Assembly (NCBI GenBank): GCA_963782465.1
Contig: CAWAJR010000006.1
Span: 248,001 to 312,000 of the forward strand
Direction: 5' to 3'
DNA length: 64,000 nucleotides
DNA from: JAODBJ01 sp963782465
GTDB lineage: Bacteria; Actinomycetota; Acidimicrobiia; IMCC26256; PALSA-610
The translations under genes were made by a program, and so were the position numbers. Below are positions 1-9,136 of the stretch, in pieces (the first letter of the stretch is position 1; each line of letters starts with the position of its first letter). The notes below the pieces were generated by a model that searched no databases, was not told the DNA's origin, and worked only from the letters and a program-made list of their open reading frames with translations.

Positions 1-527
1 TCGGGCCCGATCGATGCGATGCGGGCGTCGACGTCGGCGTTGGTTACGCCGTCGCCGAGCGCGAGGAACGCATCCCAGCCGAGTTCGCCGTCGTGCGCGT
101 CACCCGTGAGCAGCACCGTGTGCTCGAGTGCCGGCAGCGCGATCGCCGCGCCCGCGAGCAACGCCGGGTAGTCGGTGTCGAGGAAGCCGCGTACCGTGAA
201 GAGGACGCGCGCACCGCTGCGAGCGAGGATGTACGCGGCCTCCGCGCCACGAAATCGCGTGTTGACCGGAACGAGCACGCCGCCCGCGGTCGTCACGCCG
301 AGCGCGGCGACGATCCACTCCAACCCGTTGGGTGCCCATACCGCGACGCGGTCGCCCCGTTCGGTCCCGCACCCGATCAGCGCGCGGGCGACGTCGGCGA
401 CGCGCCCCGAGAGCGTCGCGTAGTCGACGCGCCGGTCACCGTCGACGACCGCGCCGGCGCCGTCGAATCGTTTCGCCGCGTCCCTGACCATCGCGGGGAT
501 CGTCGGCCAGGTGACCTCGCTGCGCAC
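1..527 (-). CDS. Acyl-CoA synthetase (AMP-forming), 5' part; runs off the window
   Basis: About 175 N-terminal residues of a class I adenylate-forming enzyme (FadD3/FadD-like long-chain or steroid acid CoA ligase); the gene continues past base 1. By family, it would activate a carboxylic acid with ATP and CoA in the cytosol. The reading frame, translated by hand, is open and contains the N-terminal landmarks VAVWAPNGLEWIVAALG, VLVPVNTRF and AAYILARSGARVLFT, typical of the first Rossmann-like subdomain; the AMP-binding P-loop lies outside the window. I chose GTG at 527 because a GGGGGA ribosome site sits 5 nt upstream; an in-frame ATG exists at 560. Substrate cannot be deduced. It lies just downstream of a nitrilase remnant on the same strand. 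Confidence 0.8.
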   Translation of the reverse strand, partial: MRSEVTWPTIPAMVRDAAKRFDGAGAVVDGDRRVDYATLSGRVADVARALIGCGTERGDRVAVWAPNGLEWIVAALGVTTAGGVLVPVNTRFRGAEAAYILARSGARVLFTVRGFLDTDYPALLAGAAIALPALEHTVLLTGDAHDGELGWDAFLALGDGVTNADVDARIASIGP

Positions 528-605
528 CGTGATCCCCCGGGTACCGATTGAGAACCTCATAAACGTAGTGCGAAGGTCGACCTTCCGGCAACCGGAGATG
601 GCGTT

Positions 606-774
606 TCCGCGCGTACCCCGACAAGGCGCCCTCGCAGAAGTGCGCGACGTCAGCCCCGCGGGCTTTCGCGTCGCGCATGAGGCGCAGCACCCACCGGCGG
701 TTCTCCGTCGGGTCGGCGCTGACGGGGAACTGGCACGTCGCGATGCGCAGCTGGCGAGCAACGTCCGTACTCAT
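606..774 (-). pseudogene. Carbon-nitrogen hydrolase (nitrilase family) 5' remnant
   Basis: An ATG at 774 opens a frame whose first ~55 residues are a good nitrilase-superfamily N-terminus (RIATCQFPVSADP, then AKARGADVAHFCEGALSGYA). E48 in HFCEGALSGY is where the first catalytic Glu of the Glu-Lys-Cys triad belongs. Right after this the similarity stops and the frame reads across the start of the downstream acyl-CoA synthetase in the wrong register, ending near 436. The Lys and Cys regions (another ~200 residues) are missing, so it cannot be an active amidase or nitrilase. Likely left by a deletion that joined the nitrilase start to the synthetase start. Confidence 0.65.
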
Positions 775-879
775 ACGACCAGTATCGACCCCGTGCTCGC
801 ACTCGCGCCGACCAGTTCCGAGACCTCAGCGACGTACCGGGAGCGGCACTACATGTTGTGGCGCGAACTTCTTGGCGGC

Positions 880-1758
880 TCATTCCGGTATGTCGCCCCG
901 AAGGGTGATGCGGTGCATTCTCCGGGTGGAGCCGTGGTAGTCGTTGATCGGGTTGTGCATGCTGCAGCGGTTGTCCCACAGGGCCAGCGATCCCGGCTGC
1001 CAGCGGAACCGGCACGTGAACTCGGGCCGCACCGAGTGTTCGAAGAGGAACTGCAGCAACGGCCGGCTCTCGGCCTCGGTCATGCCCGCGAAGCGCGCGG
1101 TGTGCGCGATGTTCACGTACAACGCCTTGCGGCCGGTCTCGGGGTGCGTGCGCACCACGGGGTGCTCTGCCAGGAACTCCGACTCGACGCCGCCACCGCC
1201 GTCGCGGATGCGGTCTTCCCGGGTCTTCGACACGTCGGCCAGCGCCGAACTGTTGACGGCCCGGAGGCCGCCGAGCAGGCGCTGCAGGGCGGGCGACAAC
1301 GCCTCGTACGCGGCGTACATGTTCGCCCACAGCGTGTCGCCACCCGCCGGCGGGACCTCGCGCGCGATCAGCAACGTGGCCATCGGCGGTCGCTCGAGGT
1401 ACACGGTGTCGCTGTGCCAGATACCGCCGAAGTTGACCGTCTCGTTCGGGAGCTTGGCGACCGAGATGATCTCCGGGTACCCGTCGATCCCCTTCACGAA
1501 CGGGTACTCGACCGGTTCCCCGATGCGGCGCGCGAACGCGAGGAATTCCGCCGGCCCGAGCACCTGGTCACGGAAGAAGACGACGAGGTGCTCGAGCCAC
1601 GCGCGCCGGATCTCGGCGACGGTCTCGTCGTCGAGTTCGGCGCCGAGGTCGACGCCGCCGATCTCGGCACCGAGCGCGCCCGCGATCGGCGCCACTGCGA
1701 TGGCGCGGTACGCGTTCGCCGGGGTGCGCCCGGCGGGCGCCGGTCGGTTGGTCATCAC
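880..1758 (-). CDS. TauD/TfdA family Fe(II)/2-oxoglutarate dioxygenase
   Basis: 292 residues, the full length of the family. TauD/TfdA enzymes hydroxylate a small acid (taurine, 2,4-D, alkyl sulfates) using 2-oxoglutarate and O2. The facial triad is visible: H115 and D117 in WHSD, and the distal H268 in SMHNP; R279/R280 match the 2-oxoglutarate-binding arginine about 11 residues later. The N-terminal half has the usual HLVVFFRDQ strand. Start ATG at 1758 (second Met follows). It is 16 bp downstream of an acyl-CoA synthetase on the same strand, so probably cotranscribed; such pairing suggests the oxidised product or substrate is a CoA-activatable acid. Exact substrate unknown. Confidence 0.88.
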   Translation of the reverse strand: MMTNRPAPAGRTPANAYRAIAVAPIAGALGAEIGGVDLGAELDDETVAEIRRAWLEHLVVFFRDQVLGPAEFLAFARRIGEPVEYPFVKGIDGYPEIISVAKLPNETVNFGGIWHSDTVYLERPPMATLLIAREVPPAGGDTLWANMYAAYEALSPALQRLLGGLRAVNSSALADVSKTREDRIRDGGGGVESEFLAEHPVVRTHPETGRKALYVNIAHTARFAGMTEAESRPLLQFLFEHSVRPEFTCRFRWQPGSLALWDNRCSMHNPINDYHGSTRRMHRITLRGDIPE

Positions 1759-1774
1759 GGTGCCAAACCTTTCG

Positions 1775-3444
1775 TCACGCCGTATCGGTGCGCAACCCCC
1801 GCCGGAGGTCGACCTTGCGGACCTTCCCTGATGCGGTGCGCGGGAACTCGGCGACGACCCGCAGCTCTTCGGGCCACTTCTGCCGGGCGAGACCGGCGCG
1901 CGCGAGTTGTTCGGTGATCTCGGCCAGTTCGATCGACGCCGCGCCCGGGGCGAGCCGGACGACCGCGCAGGCGTGCTCGCCGAGCCGGGCGTCGGGCGCG
2001 GCCACCACCGCGACCTCGGCCACCTGCGGGAGCAGCGCGATCGCCTCCTCGATCTCGGCCGCGGAAAGGTTCTCGCCCCCGCGGATGATCACGTCTTTCA
2101 GGCGGTCGGTGATCGTGAGGAAGCCGTCGTCGTCGACGATGCCCATGTCGCCGCTGCGGTACCAGCCGTCGCCGTCGAACGCGGCGGCCGACAACTCGGG
2201 GTCGGTGTAGCCGGCGCAGCAGTCGGGACCGCGCGACCAGATCTCGCCCGGTTCCCCGGCCGCGACATCGTGCCCGTCGGCGCCCACCAACCGGATCTCG
2301 ACGCCGGTCAGCGGGCGACCGTCGGTGCGGTGGCGCTTCTCGACCGGGTCGTCGAACGACGACCCGGTGACCGACGGGTGCTCGGTCGAGCCGTAGGCGC
2401 GGATGATCGCGATCCCGTACGCCGCCGCCCGTTCGGCGAGCGCGACCGGGACGGGCGCCCCACCCAAGCCGATACGGCGCATGTGCGCGGCGTGCGCGGC
2501 GGTGAACGACGGATGGTCGAGGATGCTCGCGAGGAACACCGACGCACCGGTACCGGCGCCGATCCCGGCCTGCATCATGATGTCGAGGGCGCGCTCGGGG
2601 TCCCAGCGGTCGATCAGGTGAATGTCTTGCGCGACCTGCAGCGGCGCGAGGGCCGCGCCGAGCATCCCGGTCGCGTGCGTGACCGGGGAACCCATGAGGT
2701 TCGGTGAACCCGGCGTGATCCAGGGGCGCATGTGCAGCAGCTCGGCGAGCAGGGTGCGATGGGTGTGCATCACCCCCTTCGGGTCGCTCGTCGTGCCCGA
2801 CGTGTAGGCGAGGACGCAGACGTCGTCGGGGTCGGCGACTGCCGGGTGATCGACGGGGGTCGCGGCATCGACGGCGCCCCAACCGACGCGCCGCACCCGC
2901 GCCGGGGGCGCACCGCGCTGTTCGTGCGCCGCGGGCACATCCCCGTCGGGCCCGACGACGAGGTGCAGCTCGAGTTCCGGGAACTCGCCGGCGGTCGCGC
3001 CGTCGACGATGTCGAGGTAGTCGACATGGCCGAACCGGTCGGTCGACAGGTACGCGCGCGCCCCGCTCTGCTCGAGGATGAAACGCACTTCTTTGCGGCC
3101 GTAGATGTGCACGATGGGAACCGCGACGAAGCCACCCATCGCCAGCCCGTAGAACGCGACCACCGCCTCCCGCCAGTTGGGGAGCTGGAAGGCGATCACG
3201 TCGCCGGGCCGAGGCCCGCGTCGCGGAGAACCGCGACGAGCCGTCGCGCCTCGTCGTGGACCTGCCGGTACGTGCCGTGCCACGGCCGCGTCTGCGACCA
3301 CACGTTGACCGTGACATCGGGGGCGTCGCGCAGGGAACGATCGACGAGCGCGCCGAGCGTGTCGTCGGTCCACCACCCGGCGCTGCGATAGCGCTCCCGC
3401 AGCGCCGCGGGCACCGGCCGCACCGGCCACCGCTTCTCCGCCAT
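1775..3444 (-). CDS. Acyl-CoA synthetase (AMP-forming); one apparent frameshift
   Basis: Adenylate-forming CoA ligase of about 555 residues. Visible motifs: P-loop YTSGTTSDPKGV, YGSTEHPS (A5 region), DGWYRSGDMG (A7), DRLKDVIIRGGENLSAAEIE (A8) and the C-terminal catalytic lysine region PRTASGKVRK. ATG at 3444 (MAEKRWPVRPVP) starts the true N-terminus, which reads to ...RDAGLGP; then the frame must shift by one near 3204-3209 to continue as GDVIAFQLPNWREA. The sequence there has CCGGCGAC where CCGGGCGAC would restore the frame, so a lost G is the simplest explanation. Upstream of and probably cotranscribed with the TauD gene; divergent from the reductase at 3551. Confidence 0.82.
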
Positions 3445-3550
3445 CGCTCGTTCCCCCTCGATGCGGAGAACGAGGCTACCAGTCGTGGAGATCGGGCTTG
3501 CCGTTGACGGATATGGCCTTATCATCGGGCGACGGCGACCGGGACCCCCC

Positions 3551-4568
3551 ATGCAGCACGAGCACGAATACCACCCGCTCGCGGTGATCGACGTCGTCCA
3601 GGAGACGGCCGACACCCGTTCGTTCGTGCTCGACGTGCCGCCCGCCCTGGCCGCGACGTTCGCGTACCGGGCCGGGCAGTTCTGCACGTTCCGGGCGACC
3701 ATCGACGGCGAAACGGTCGTCCGCTGCTACTCGATGTCGAGCTGCCCCGACACCGGCGATCCCCTCGTCACGACGGTCAAGCGCGTGCCCGGCGGCCGCA
3801 TGTCGAACTGGATGAACGACGCGCTCGGGCCGGGCGACACCATCGACGTGCTGCGACCGGCCGGCTTGTTCGTCCTGCGCGACACCGACGTGCCCATCGT
3901 CGCGTTCGCGGGCGGCAGCGGTATCACCCCGGTGATCTCGATCATCAAGAGCGCGCTGTCGACGACCGCCCGCCGGATCACCCTCGTGTACGCGAACCGC
4001 GACGCGCAAAGCGTGATCTTCGCCGCCGAGCTCGAACGCCTCCGCCACGAAGCCGGCGGGCGGCTCTCCGTCCATCATCATCTCGACTCCGAGCACGGCT
4101 TCCTCGACGCCGCCGCGTGCGCGGCCCTCGCCGGCGAGCAGGCGCACGCCGACTTCTACATCTGCGGGCCCGGCCCGTACATGGACGTCGCCGAGGCCGG
4201 CCTGGCCACGCTCGGCGTCGCGCCCGAGCAGGTGTTCATCGAACGCTTCGTGGCGCCCGACGACGCCCAGCCCGCCGCGCCTCCGACGACGACCGAAACA
4301 CTGACCATCACGCTCGAGCGCCGGGCCCACGCGCTCGCCTACCAGGCCGGCGACACGATCCTCGAGGCGGCGCGCCGCGGCGGCCTGAACCCCCCGTTCT
4401 CCTGCGAGATGGGGAACTGCGCGACCTGCATGGCCCACCTCGAGGCCGGGACCGCGACGATGCGGTCGAACAACGCGCTCACCGCCGACGAGGTCGAGAC
4501 CGGGTGGGTGCTGACGTGCCAGGCGGTGCCGACGAGCGCCGGAAGTGGCCGTCGACTACGACGCCTGA
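3551..4568 (+). CDS. Ferredoxin--NAD(P)+ reductase with C-terminal 2Fe-2S domain (KshB-like); 3' frameshift
   Basis: About 338 residues built like KshB and phenylacetate-oxygenase reductases: N-terminal FAD barrel (RCYSMSS for FAD binding near 55-60), NAD domain (GGSGITPVIS, then YICGPGPYM and FIERF), and a C-terminal plant-type ferredoxin with CEMGNCATC and a later C in LTCQA. It would pass electrons from NAD(P)H to a Rieske oxygenase such as a steroid 9-alpha-hydroxylase; no oxygenase gene is in this window. The usual end (PEVAVDYDA) is recovered only if one base near 4538 is skipped; otherwise the frame runs on through the next gene. A possible promoter is TTGCCG (3498) - 16 bp - TATCAT (3520). 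Confidence 0.82.
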
Positions 4569-4685
4569 TCGCCCGGCGGAAGCCGCGAGGCGGAGCCGGA
4601 AACGTCATTGTCGAATTCGGAGAGCGGCCTTGCACGGTATCCGCGGGCCGTCCATACTCACCGGACGCTCGACGGAGGAGAACGC

Positions 4686-5429
4686 GTGGGACGGGTTGCC
4701 GTGGTCACCGGAGCCGGGTCCGGCATGGGCCTCGCCATCGGCCGGCAGCTCGCCGACCGCGGGCATCGCGTCGCGCTCCTGGATCGCAACGGGGCCGCGG
4801 TGGCGGCCGGCGCCGAGCACATCCGGGCGGGCGGTGGGCAGGCGCTCGGTTACGAGGTCGACGTTTCCGATCGCGCCGCGATCGACGAGGTGCTCGGGAA
4901 GGTCCGGGGCGAGTTCGGGCCGGTCGAGATCATGGTCACGAGCGCGGGGATCGACGAGTTCCAGCCGTTCACCGAGATCACGATCGAGGCGTGGGACCGG
5001 ATGCTCGCGGTCAACCTCACCGGCACCTTTCACTGCCTCCAGGCCGCCGTTGCCGACATGCTCGCCGCCGGATGGGGCCGCATCGTCACGATCTCGTCGT
5101 CGAGCGCGCAGTCGGGCGCGGCCCGCATGGCCCACTACGTCGCGTCGAAGGGTGGCGTCGTCGGCCTCACCAAGGCGCTCGCGCTCGAACTCGCGCCGCA
5201 CGGCATCACCGTCAACTCGATCCCGCCCGGGTTCATCGACACCGAGATGGCGCGGCGGGCCGAGGCGCGCGGCGACCTTCCCAGCATCGACGCGGTCGCG
5301 GCGCGCACCCCGGTGCGGCGCGCCGGCACACCCGACGACATCGCGGCGGCCTGCGTGTTCCTCTGCTCCGACGAGGCCGGCTACATCACCGGCCAGTTGA
5401 TCGGGGTGAACGGCGGTTGGTACCTGTGA
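4686..5429 (+). CDS. Short-chain dehydrogenase/reductase
   Basis: 247-residue classical SDR. The NAD(P) motif is TGAGSGMG near the start; the NAG motif is present as TSAG; the catalytic Ser is in SSSSAQSG and the Tyr/Lys pair in HYVASKGG; C-terminal AGYITGQLIGVNGG is typical. Start is GTG at 4686, chosen for the GGAGGAG ribosome site at 4674-4680 and because the family N-terminus GRVAVVTGAG begins there; an upstream ATG at 4608 gives an unrelated leader. It overlaps the next gene by 4 bp (GTGA), so translation is coupled. Probably oxidises or reduces a hydroxyl/keto group on the substrate handled by the neighbouring reductase and CMD protein. Confidence 0.87.
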   Translation: MGRVAVVTGAGSGMGLAIGRQLADRGHRVALLDRNGAAVAAGAEHIRAGGGQALGYEVDVSDRAAIDEVLGKVRGEFGPVEIMVTSAGIDEFQPFTEITIEAWDRMLAVNLTGTFHCLQAAVADMLAAGWGRIVTISSSSAQSGAARMAHYVASKGGVVGLTKALALELAPHGITVNSIPPGFIDTEMARRAEARGDLPSIDAVAARTPVRRAGTPDDIAAACVFLCSDEAGYITGQLIGVNGGWYL

Positions 5430-6040
5430 GCGAACCGGCCACACCTCGGCTCGCGCCGCTGCTCCCCGAGGAATGGGACGACGAAGTTCGCGTCGCGCTC
5501 CGCGCCGGTTTCCCGAAAGACGTCACCGACCGCTTCTTCTCCGCCGGCCCCGACGCGATGCGGGTGCCGAACGCGCTGGCGACGATGGTGCGCCACCCGG
5601 CGGTCGCCGGCCCCTGGCTCTCGTTCAACGGCGTGCTCCTGCGCGATCCCGCGTTGGAACCGCGCTGGCGGGAACTCATGGTGCTGCGGGTCGCCTGGCG
5701 CACGCGCTCGAACTACGAGTGGGTGCAGCACGTTCGCCTCGCGAATCGCTGCGGGATCACGCCCGAAGAGATCGACGCGATCGCGCGGGGCGCCGACGCC
5801 GGCGTGTGGTCGCCCCTCGAAGCGTCGTTGCTCGAGGCGACCGACCAACTCCTCGATCACTTCCGCATCGACGACGACACGTGGGCTCGGCTCGCCGCCG
5901 AACTCGACGAACGGCAGTTGGTCGAAATGCTGTTCGTCGTCGGCACGTACACGAGCCTGGCGATGATCTTCAACAGCCTGGGTTTGCAACTCGACCCCGA
6001 ACTCGACGGTGTCGACGCGCCACCGCTGCCGAAGGATTAG
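5426..6040 (+). CDS. Carboxymuconolactone decarboxylase (CMD) family protein
   Basis: 204 residues with the AhpD/CMD helical fold signature RWRELMVLRVAWRTRSNYEWVQHVRLANRCGITPEEI in its second third (shown here only as family recognition at residues ~75-115). The protein has an acidic residue in the EWVQH segment and lacks the CxxC pair of AhpD peroxidases, so the decarboxylase-like or unknown-function branch is more likely than peroxidase. GTG start at 5426 overlaps the SDR stop. In actinobacteria such proteins often sit in steroid and aromatic catabolic operons, but their reaction is usually not established. Confidence 0.8.
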   Translation: MSEPATPRLAPLLPEEWDDEVRVALRAGFPKDVTDRFFSAGPDAMRVPNALATMVRHPAVAGPWLSFNGVLLRDPALEPRWRELMVLRVAWRTRSNYEWVQHVRLANRCGITPEEIDAIARGADAGVWSPLEASLLEATDQLLDHFRIDDDTWARLAAELDERQLVEMLFVVGTYTSLAMIFNSLGLQLDPELDGVDAPPLPKD

Positions 6041-6044
6041 GGCG

Positions 6045-6992
6045 ATGCGCATCGGTGTGATGGTCGGGCCGGAACGCGGCCGCTACGCAACCAAGGTCGC
6101 ACGGCTCCGCGCCGACGCCCGTTGGGCCGAGGAATCCGGTCTCGACTCGGTATGGGTCCCCCAGATCCCCGACGACTTCGACGCGCTCACCGCGGCCGCG
6201 CTCATCGGCCTCGACTCGACGCGCATCGAGATTGGTACCGCGGTGGTGCCGGTCCAGCCCCGTCACCCGATCGCGCTGGCACAGCAGGCATTGTCGGTAC
6301 AGGCGGTGTGCGAAGGCCGCCTGGCACTCGGGCTCGGCGTGTCGCACCACTGGATCATCGACGAGATGCTCGGACTCGCCTACGAGCGGCCGGTACCCAC
6401 TATGCGCGCCTATCTCGACGTGCTCGACCGCGCATTCCAAGGGCCCGGGACCGTCGATGTCGAGAACGACTTCTTCCGGGTCCACAACCCGCTCGACATC
6501 ACCGACATCACGCCGACGCCCGTGCTCCTCGCGGCGCTCGGCCCGCTGATGCTCCGGCTCGCGGGCGAACGCACCGACGGCACGATCCTCTGGATGGCCG
6601 ATGAGCGCGCGATCGGCTCGCACATCGCGCCCGCGATCAACCGCGCCGCGGAAGCGGCGGGCCGCCCCGCACCGCGCGTCGTGGCCGGTGTCCCGATCTG
6701 CTTGTGCACGGACCAGGAGATCGACACCGCGGTCGCGCGCGCGAACCGTGTGCTTTCCGAAGCGGAAGTGTCGCCGAACTACCAGCGACTGCTCGAGCAC
6801 GGCGACGCCCGCACCGTCGGCGACATCCTGGCCGCCGGGAGCGAGACGACGATCGAGAAGCGGTTACGGGCGTTCGCCGACGCCGGCGTCACCGACCTGT
6901 CGTTCCGCGTCGTGCCGATCGGCGAGACGCGCGACGAACGCATCGCGTCGTCGCAGCGGACGCGCGGGTTGGTCGCCGCGCTGGCCCGGTAG
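6045..6992 (+). CDS. LLM-class F420-dependent oxidoreductase
   Basis: 315-residue luciferase-like (TIM-barrel) oxidoreductase. Begins MRIGVMVGPERG; the WAEESGLDSVWVPQ and IEIGTAVVPVQPRHPI segments are hallmarks of the F420-using subgroup, followed by RLALGLGVSHHW. Start ATG 6045 is 4 bp after the CMD stop; an earlier ATG at 6009 lies inside that gene. Likely the last gene of the 3551-6992 operon. It would transfer hydride between coenzyme F420 and an unknown organic substrate. Presence of this family implies F420 biosynthesis in the host. Confidence 0.86.
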   Translation: MRIGVMVGPERGRYATKVARLRADARWAEESGLDSVWVPQIPDDFDALTAAALIGLDSTRIEIGTAVVPVQPRHPIALAQQALSVQAVCEGRLALGLGVSHHWIIDEMLGLAYERPVPTMRAYLDVLDRAFQGPGTVDVENDFFRVHNPLDITDITPTPVLLAALGPLMLRLAGERTDGTILWMADERAIGSHIAPAINRAAEAAGRPAPRVVAGVPICLCTDQEIDTAVARANRVLSEAEVSPNYQRLLEHGDARTVGDILAAGSETTIEKRLRAFADAGVTDLSFRVVPIGETRDERIASSQRTRGLVAALAR

Positions 6993-7070
6993 AATGGCGT
7001 TTTCGCTCAGCGTCACGACGGCGTCGTGAAGGCGAGATCGACGATTTCCCCGACGATGGGAGCCCGCCCG

Positions 7071-7760
7071 ATGCGGTCCGAAGAGCGAGCGGCGACACCC
7101 ACCTGGCGTGAACTGGCGGTCGCGCGATCGCTCGACCCGGCCCGGGCACGGGCCGAGAACCGGGTGCAGCGCTACCTCGACGCCGCGTTCGAGCTCCTCA
7201 GCAACGATTCCGGCGGCGACTTCACCGTCCAGGAAGTCGTCGAGCGCTCCGGCCAGTCGCTGCGCGGGTTCTACCAGTACTTCGCCGGCAAGCACGAGCT
7301 GCTGCTCGCGGTGTTCGAGGAAGCCGTGCGCGCCACGGCCGACCATCTCCGGACGGTGGTCGGTGAGGAGCAGGACCCACTCGAGCGGGTGCACCGGTTC
7401 GCGGTCGAGTACTACCGGCTCTGCCGTCCCGCCCCCAAGGGCCGCCCGTCGAAGAAACGCGTCGCGCCGGCGATGGCCGAGTTCGCGCAACAGTTGCTGA
7501 CCTCGCACCCGAAAGAGGCGTCGCGCGCCTTCGTCCCGCTCGTGTCGCTGTTCGACGAGCTGCTCGACGACGCAGAGGCCGCCGGCGCGCTCCGGTCGGG
7601 CCTCCCCCACCGTCGGATCACCGGTGTCGTGCTCCAGGCGATCATGTTCAACGCGTTCGCGACGACGATCAGCGGCGTGCCGTCGCGTACCGACGGCGAC
7701 GACGCGGAAACGCTCTGGGCGTTGCTGCTCGGTGGCATCGGCACGGCCACGGCGGCCTGA
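7071..7760 (+). CDS. TetR family transcriptional regulator (paralogue 1)
   Basis: TetR repressor, about 229 residues from ATG 7071 (GGGAG ribosome site at 7058-7062); longer starts at 7056 (ATG) and 7026 (GTG) are possible. The helix-turn-helix is FTVQEVVERSGQSLRGFYQYFAGKHELL-like at residues ~45-70 (YQYF is the recognition-helix end). It is clearly paralogous to the TetR at 9137: both share RELAVARSL-type openings, LDAAF, QSxRGFYQYFxGK and a CxPAP segment in the ligand domain. The two flank the amidohydrolase at 7767-9032, convergent here. Ligand unknown, probably an acyl-CoA or lipid intermediate. Confidence 0.87.
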   Translation: MRSEERAATPTWRELAVARSLDPARARAENRVQRYLDAAFELLSNDSGGDFTVQEVVERSGQSLRGFYQYFAGKHELLLAVFEEAVRATADHLRTVVGEEQDPLERVHRFAVEYYRLCRPAPKGRPSKKRVAPAMAEFAQQLLTSHPKEASRAFVPLVSLFDELLDDAEAAGALRSGLPHRRITGVVLQAIMFNAFATTISGVPSRTDGDDAETLWALLLGGIGTATAA

Positions 7761-7766
7761 CCGCGC

Positions 7767-9032
7767 TCAGGAGGCGCGGCGCTCGGAATCGTCGCGGTAG
7801 ACCTGCCCGCCCTTCATCACGAACCGCACCTGTTCCGTCACACCGATGTCGGCGGTCGGGTCGCCGGGCACACCGATGATGTCGGCGAACAGCCCCGGCG
7901 CGAGGCGCCCGCGGTCGTCGACGTCGATCAGTTCCGCCGAGACCGTCGTCGCGGCCCGGATCGCCTGGAGCGGTGTCATGCCGCGGTCGACGAGCGCGAC
8001 GAGTTCCTTCGCGTTCTTCCCGTGCGGGATCGCGGGTGCGTCGGTGCCGCAGGCGATGCGAGCACCCCACTCGATCGCCTTGCTCACCGTCGCCTTCGCA
8101 CGCGGGAACACCTCTGCCGCTTTGGCCTGCAGTTCCGGTGCCGCGCGCGAAACGTCCATGCCGTCGGCGAGGTAGGTCGTCGGCACGAGGAACGTGCCCC
8201 GCTCGATGAACAGCTTCAAGGTCTCGTCGCTCATGAGGGAGCCGTGCTCGATGCAATCGATGCCGGCTTCGACCGCGGCGCGGATGCCGTCGTCGCCGTG
8301 CGCATGCGCGGCCACTTTGAGCCCGGCGCGATGGGCTTCGTCGGCGATGGCGCGCAACTCCTCGTCGGAGTACTGCTGGGCGCCCGCCGGGCCCGTGTGC
8401 GACATCACGCCGCCCGACGCGCAGACCTTGATCAGTTGCGCGCCGTACTTGATCTGGTAGCGAACCGCTTTGCGCACTTCGCTGATGCCGTTGGCGATGC
8501 CTTCCTCGACCGTCAACGGCATGATGTGCGGCGCCAGTGCCTGGAACATCGTGGGATCGAGATGGCCGCCCGTCGGTGTGATCGCGTGGCCGGCCGGCAC
8601 CACCCGCGGGCCGTCGATCCACCCGAAGTCGATCGCCTTCATCAGCGCGACGTCGAGCAACAAGCCGCCGGTCTGCACGAACAAGCCGAGGTTGCGGACC
8701 GTCGTGAACCCGGCGCGAAGCGTGCGGCGCGCGTTCGCGACGGCGCGCAAGGTGCGCAGCGCCGGGTCGTCCTGCACGGGGTTGAGCGGGCTCTCGTGGT
8801 TCGGCCCGCCGAGCAGCAGGTTGACCTCCATGTCCATGAGCCCGGGCAGCAGCGTCAGATCGCCGACGTCGACGACGACCGCACCATCGGGAACGGACCG
8901 CGGCGCGATGGCCACGATGCGGTCGCCCTCGACCAGGAGATCACCGGGCTCGATCACGGCGCCGGTGTCGACGTCGAGCATCCGCGCGCTGCGCAGGTGG
9001 ACGGGCGGCTGCGGGGGACGCGGGCGGGGCAC
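7767..9032 (-). CDS. Amidohydrolase superfamily protein with altered first metal motif
   Basis: About 421 residues, metal-dependent hydrolase of the imidazolonepropionase/Xaa-Pro dipeptidase-like group. Later metal and catalytic elements are present: LIKVCASGG (bridging Lys), AAHAHGD and CIEHGS (His ligands), and CGTDAP (catalytic Asp). The first HxH motif that normally follows PGL(I/M)D is replaced: the protein reads PGLMDMEVN, so E69-V-N71 stands where H-x-H is expected. I place the start at GTG 9032 because a TACGCT box lies 7 nt before it; an ATG at 9083 adds a low-quality leader that covers the palindrome at 9059. Activity and substrate uncertain. Confidence 0.8.
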   Translation of the reverse strand: MPRPRPPQPPVHLRSARMLDVDTGAVIEPGDLLVEGDRIVAIAPRSVPDGAVVVDVGDLTLLPGLMDMEVNLLLGGPNHESPLNPVQDDPALRTLRAVANARRTLRAGFTTVRNLGLFVQTGGLLLDVALMKAIDFGWIDGPRVVPAGHAITPTGGHLDPTMFQALAPHIMPLTVEEGIANGISEVRKAVRYQIKYGAQLIKVCASGGVMSHTGPAGAQQYSDEELRAIADEAHRAGLKVAAHAHGDDGIRAAVEAGIDCIEHGSLMSDETLKLFIERGTFLVPTTYLADGMDVSRAAPELQAKAAEVFPRAKATVSKAIEWGARIACGTDAPAIPHGKNAKELVALVDRGMTPLQAIRAATTVSAELIDVDDRGRLAPGLFADIIGVPGDPTADIGVTEQVRFVMKGGQVYRDDSERRAS

Positions 9033-9058
9033 GGTCCCGAGCGTAACGGAAACCACCT

Positions 9059-9074
9059 TTGCACGACAGTGCAA
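9059..9074. promoter_or_regulatory. Inverted repeat TTGCAC-N4-GTGCAA between divergent genes
   Basis: Perfect 6-bp dyad with a 4-bp spacer, in the space between the amidohydrolase (start 9032, leftward) and the TetR paralogue (GTG 9137, rightward). Location and shape fit an operator for one of the two flanking TetR proteins. No matching copy was noticed in front of the first TetR. Confidence 0.45.
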
Positions 9075-9136
9075 CGCCATCATGCAGCTGCGAGAGCCGC
9101 ATTCTCGTACCCGGCCGCGCTGGTACGTTCTCGGGC

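Noticed and set aside
3461..6040. A continuous 859-codon plus-strand frame that would fuse reductase and CMD protein
   Set aside because: The middle part is the SDR gene read in the wrong register; the fusion exists only because of the frameshift at about 4538.
5426..6040. AhpD-type peroxidase function for the CMD protein
   Set aside because: The CxxC active site is missing.
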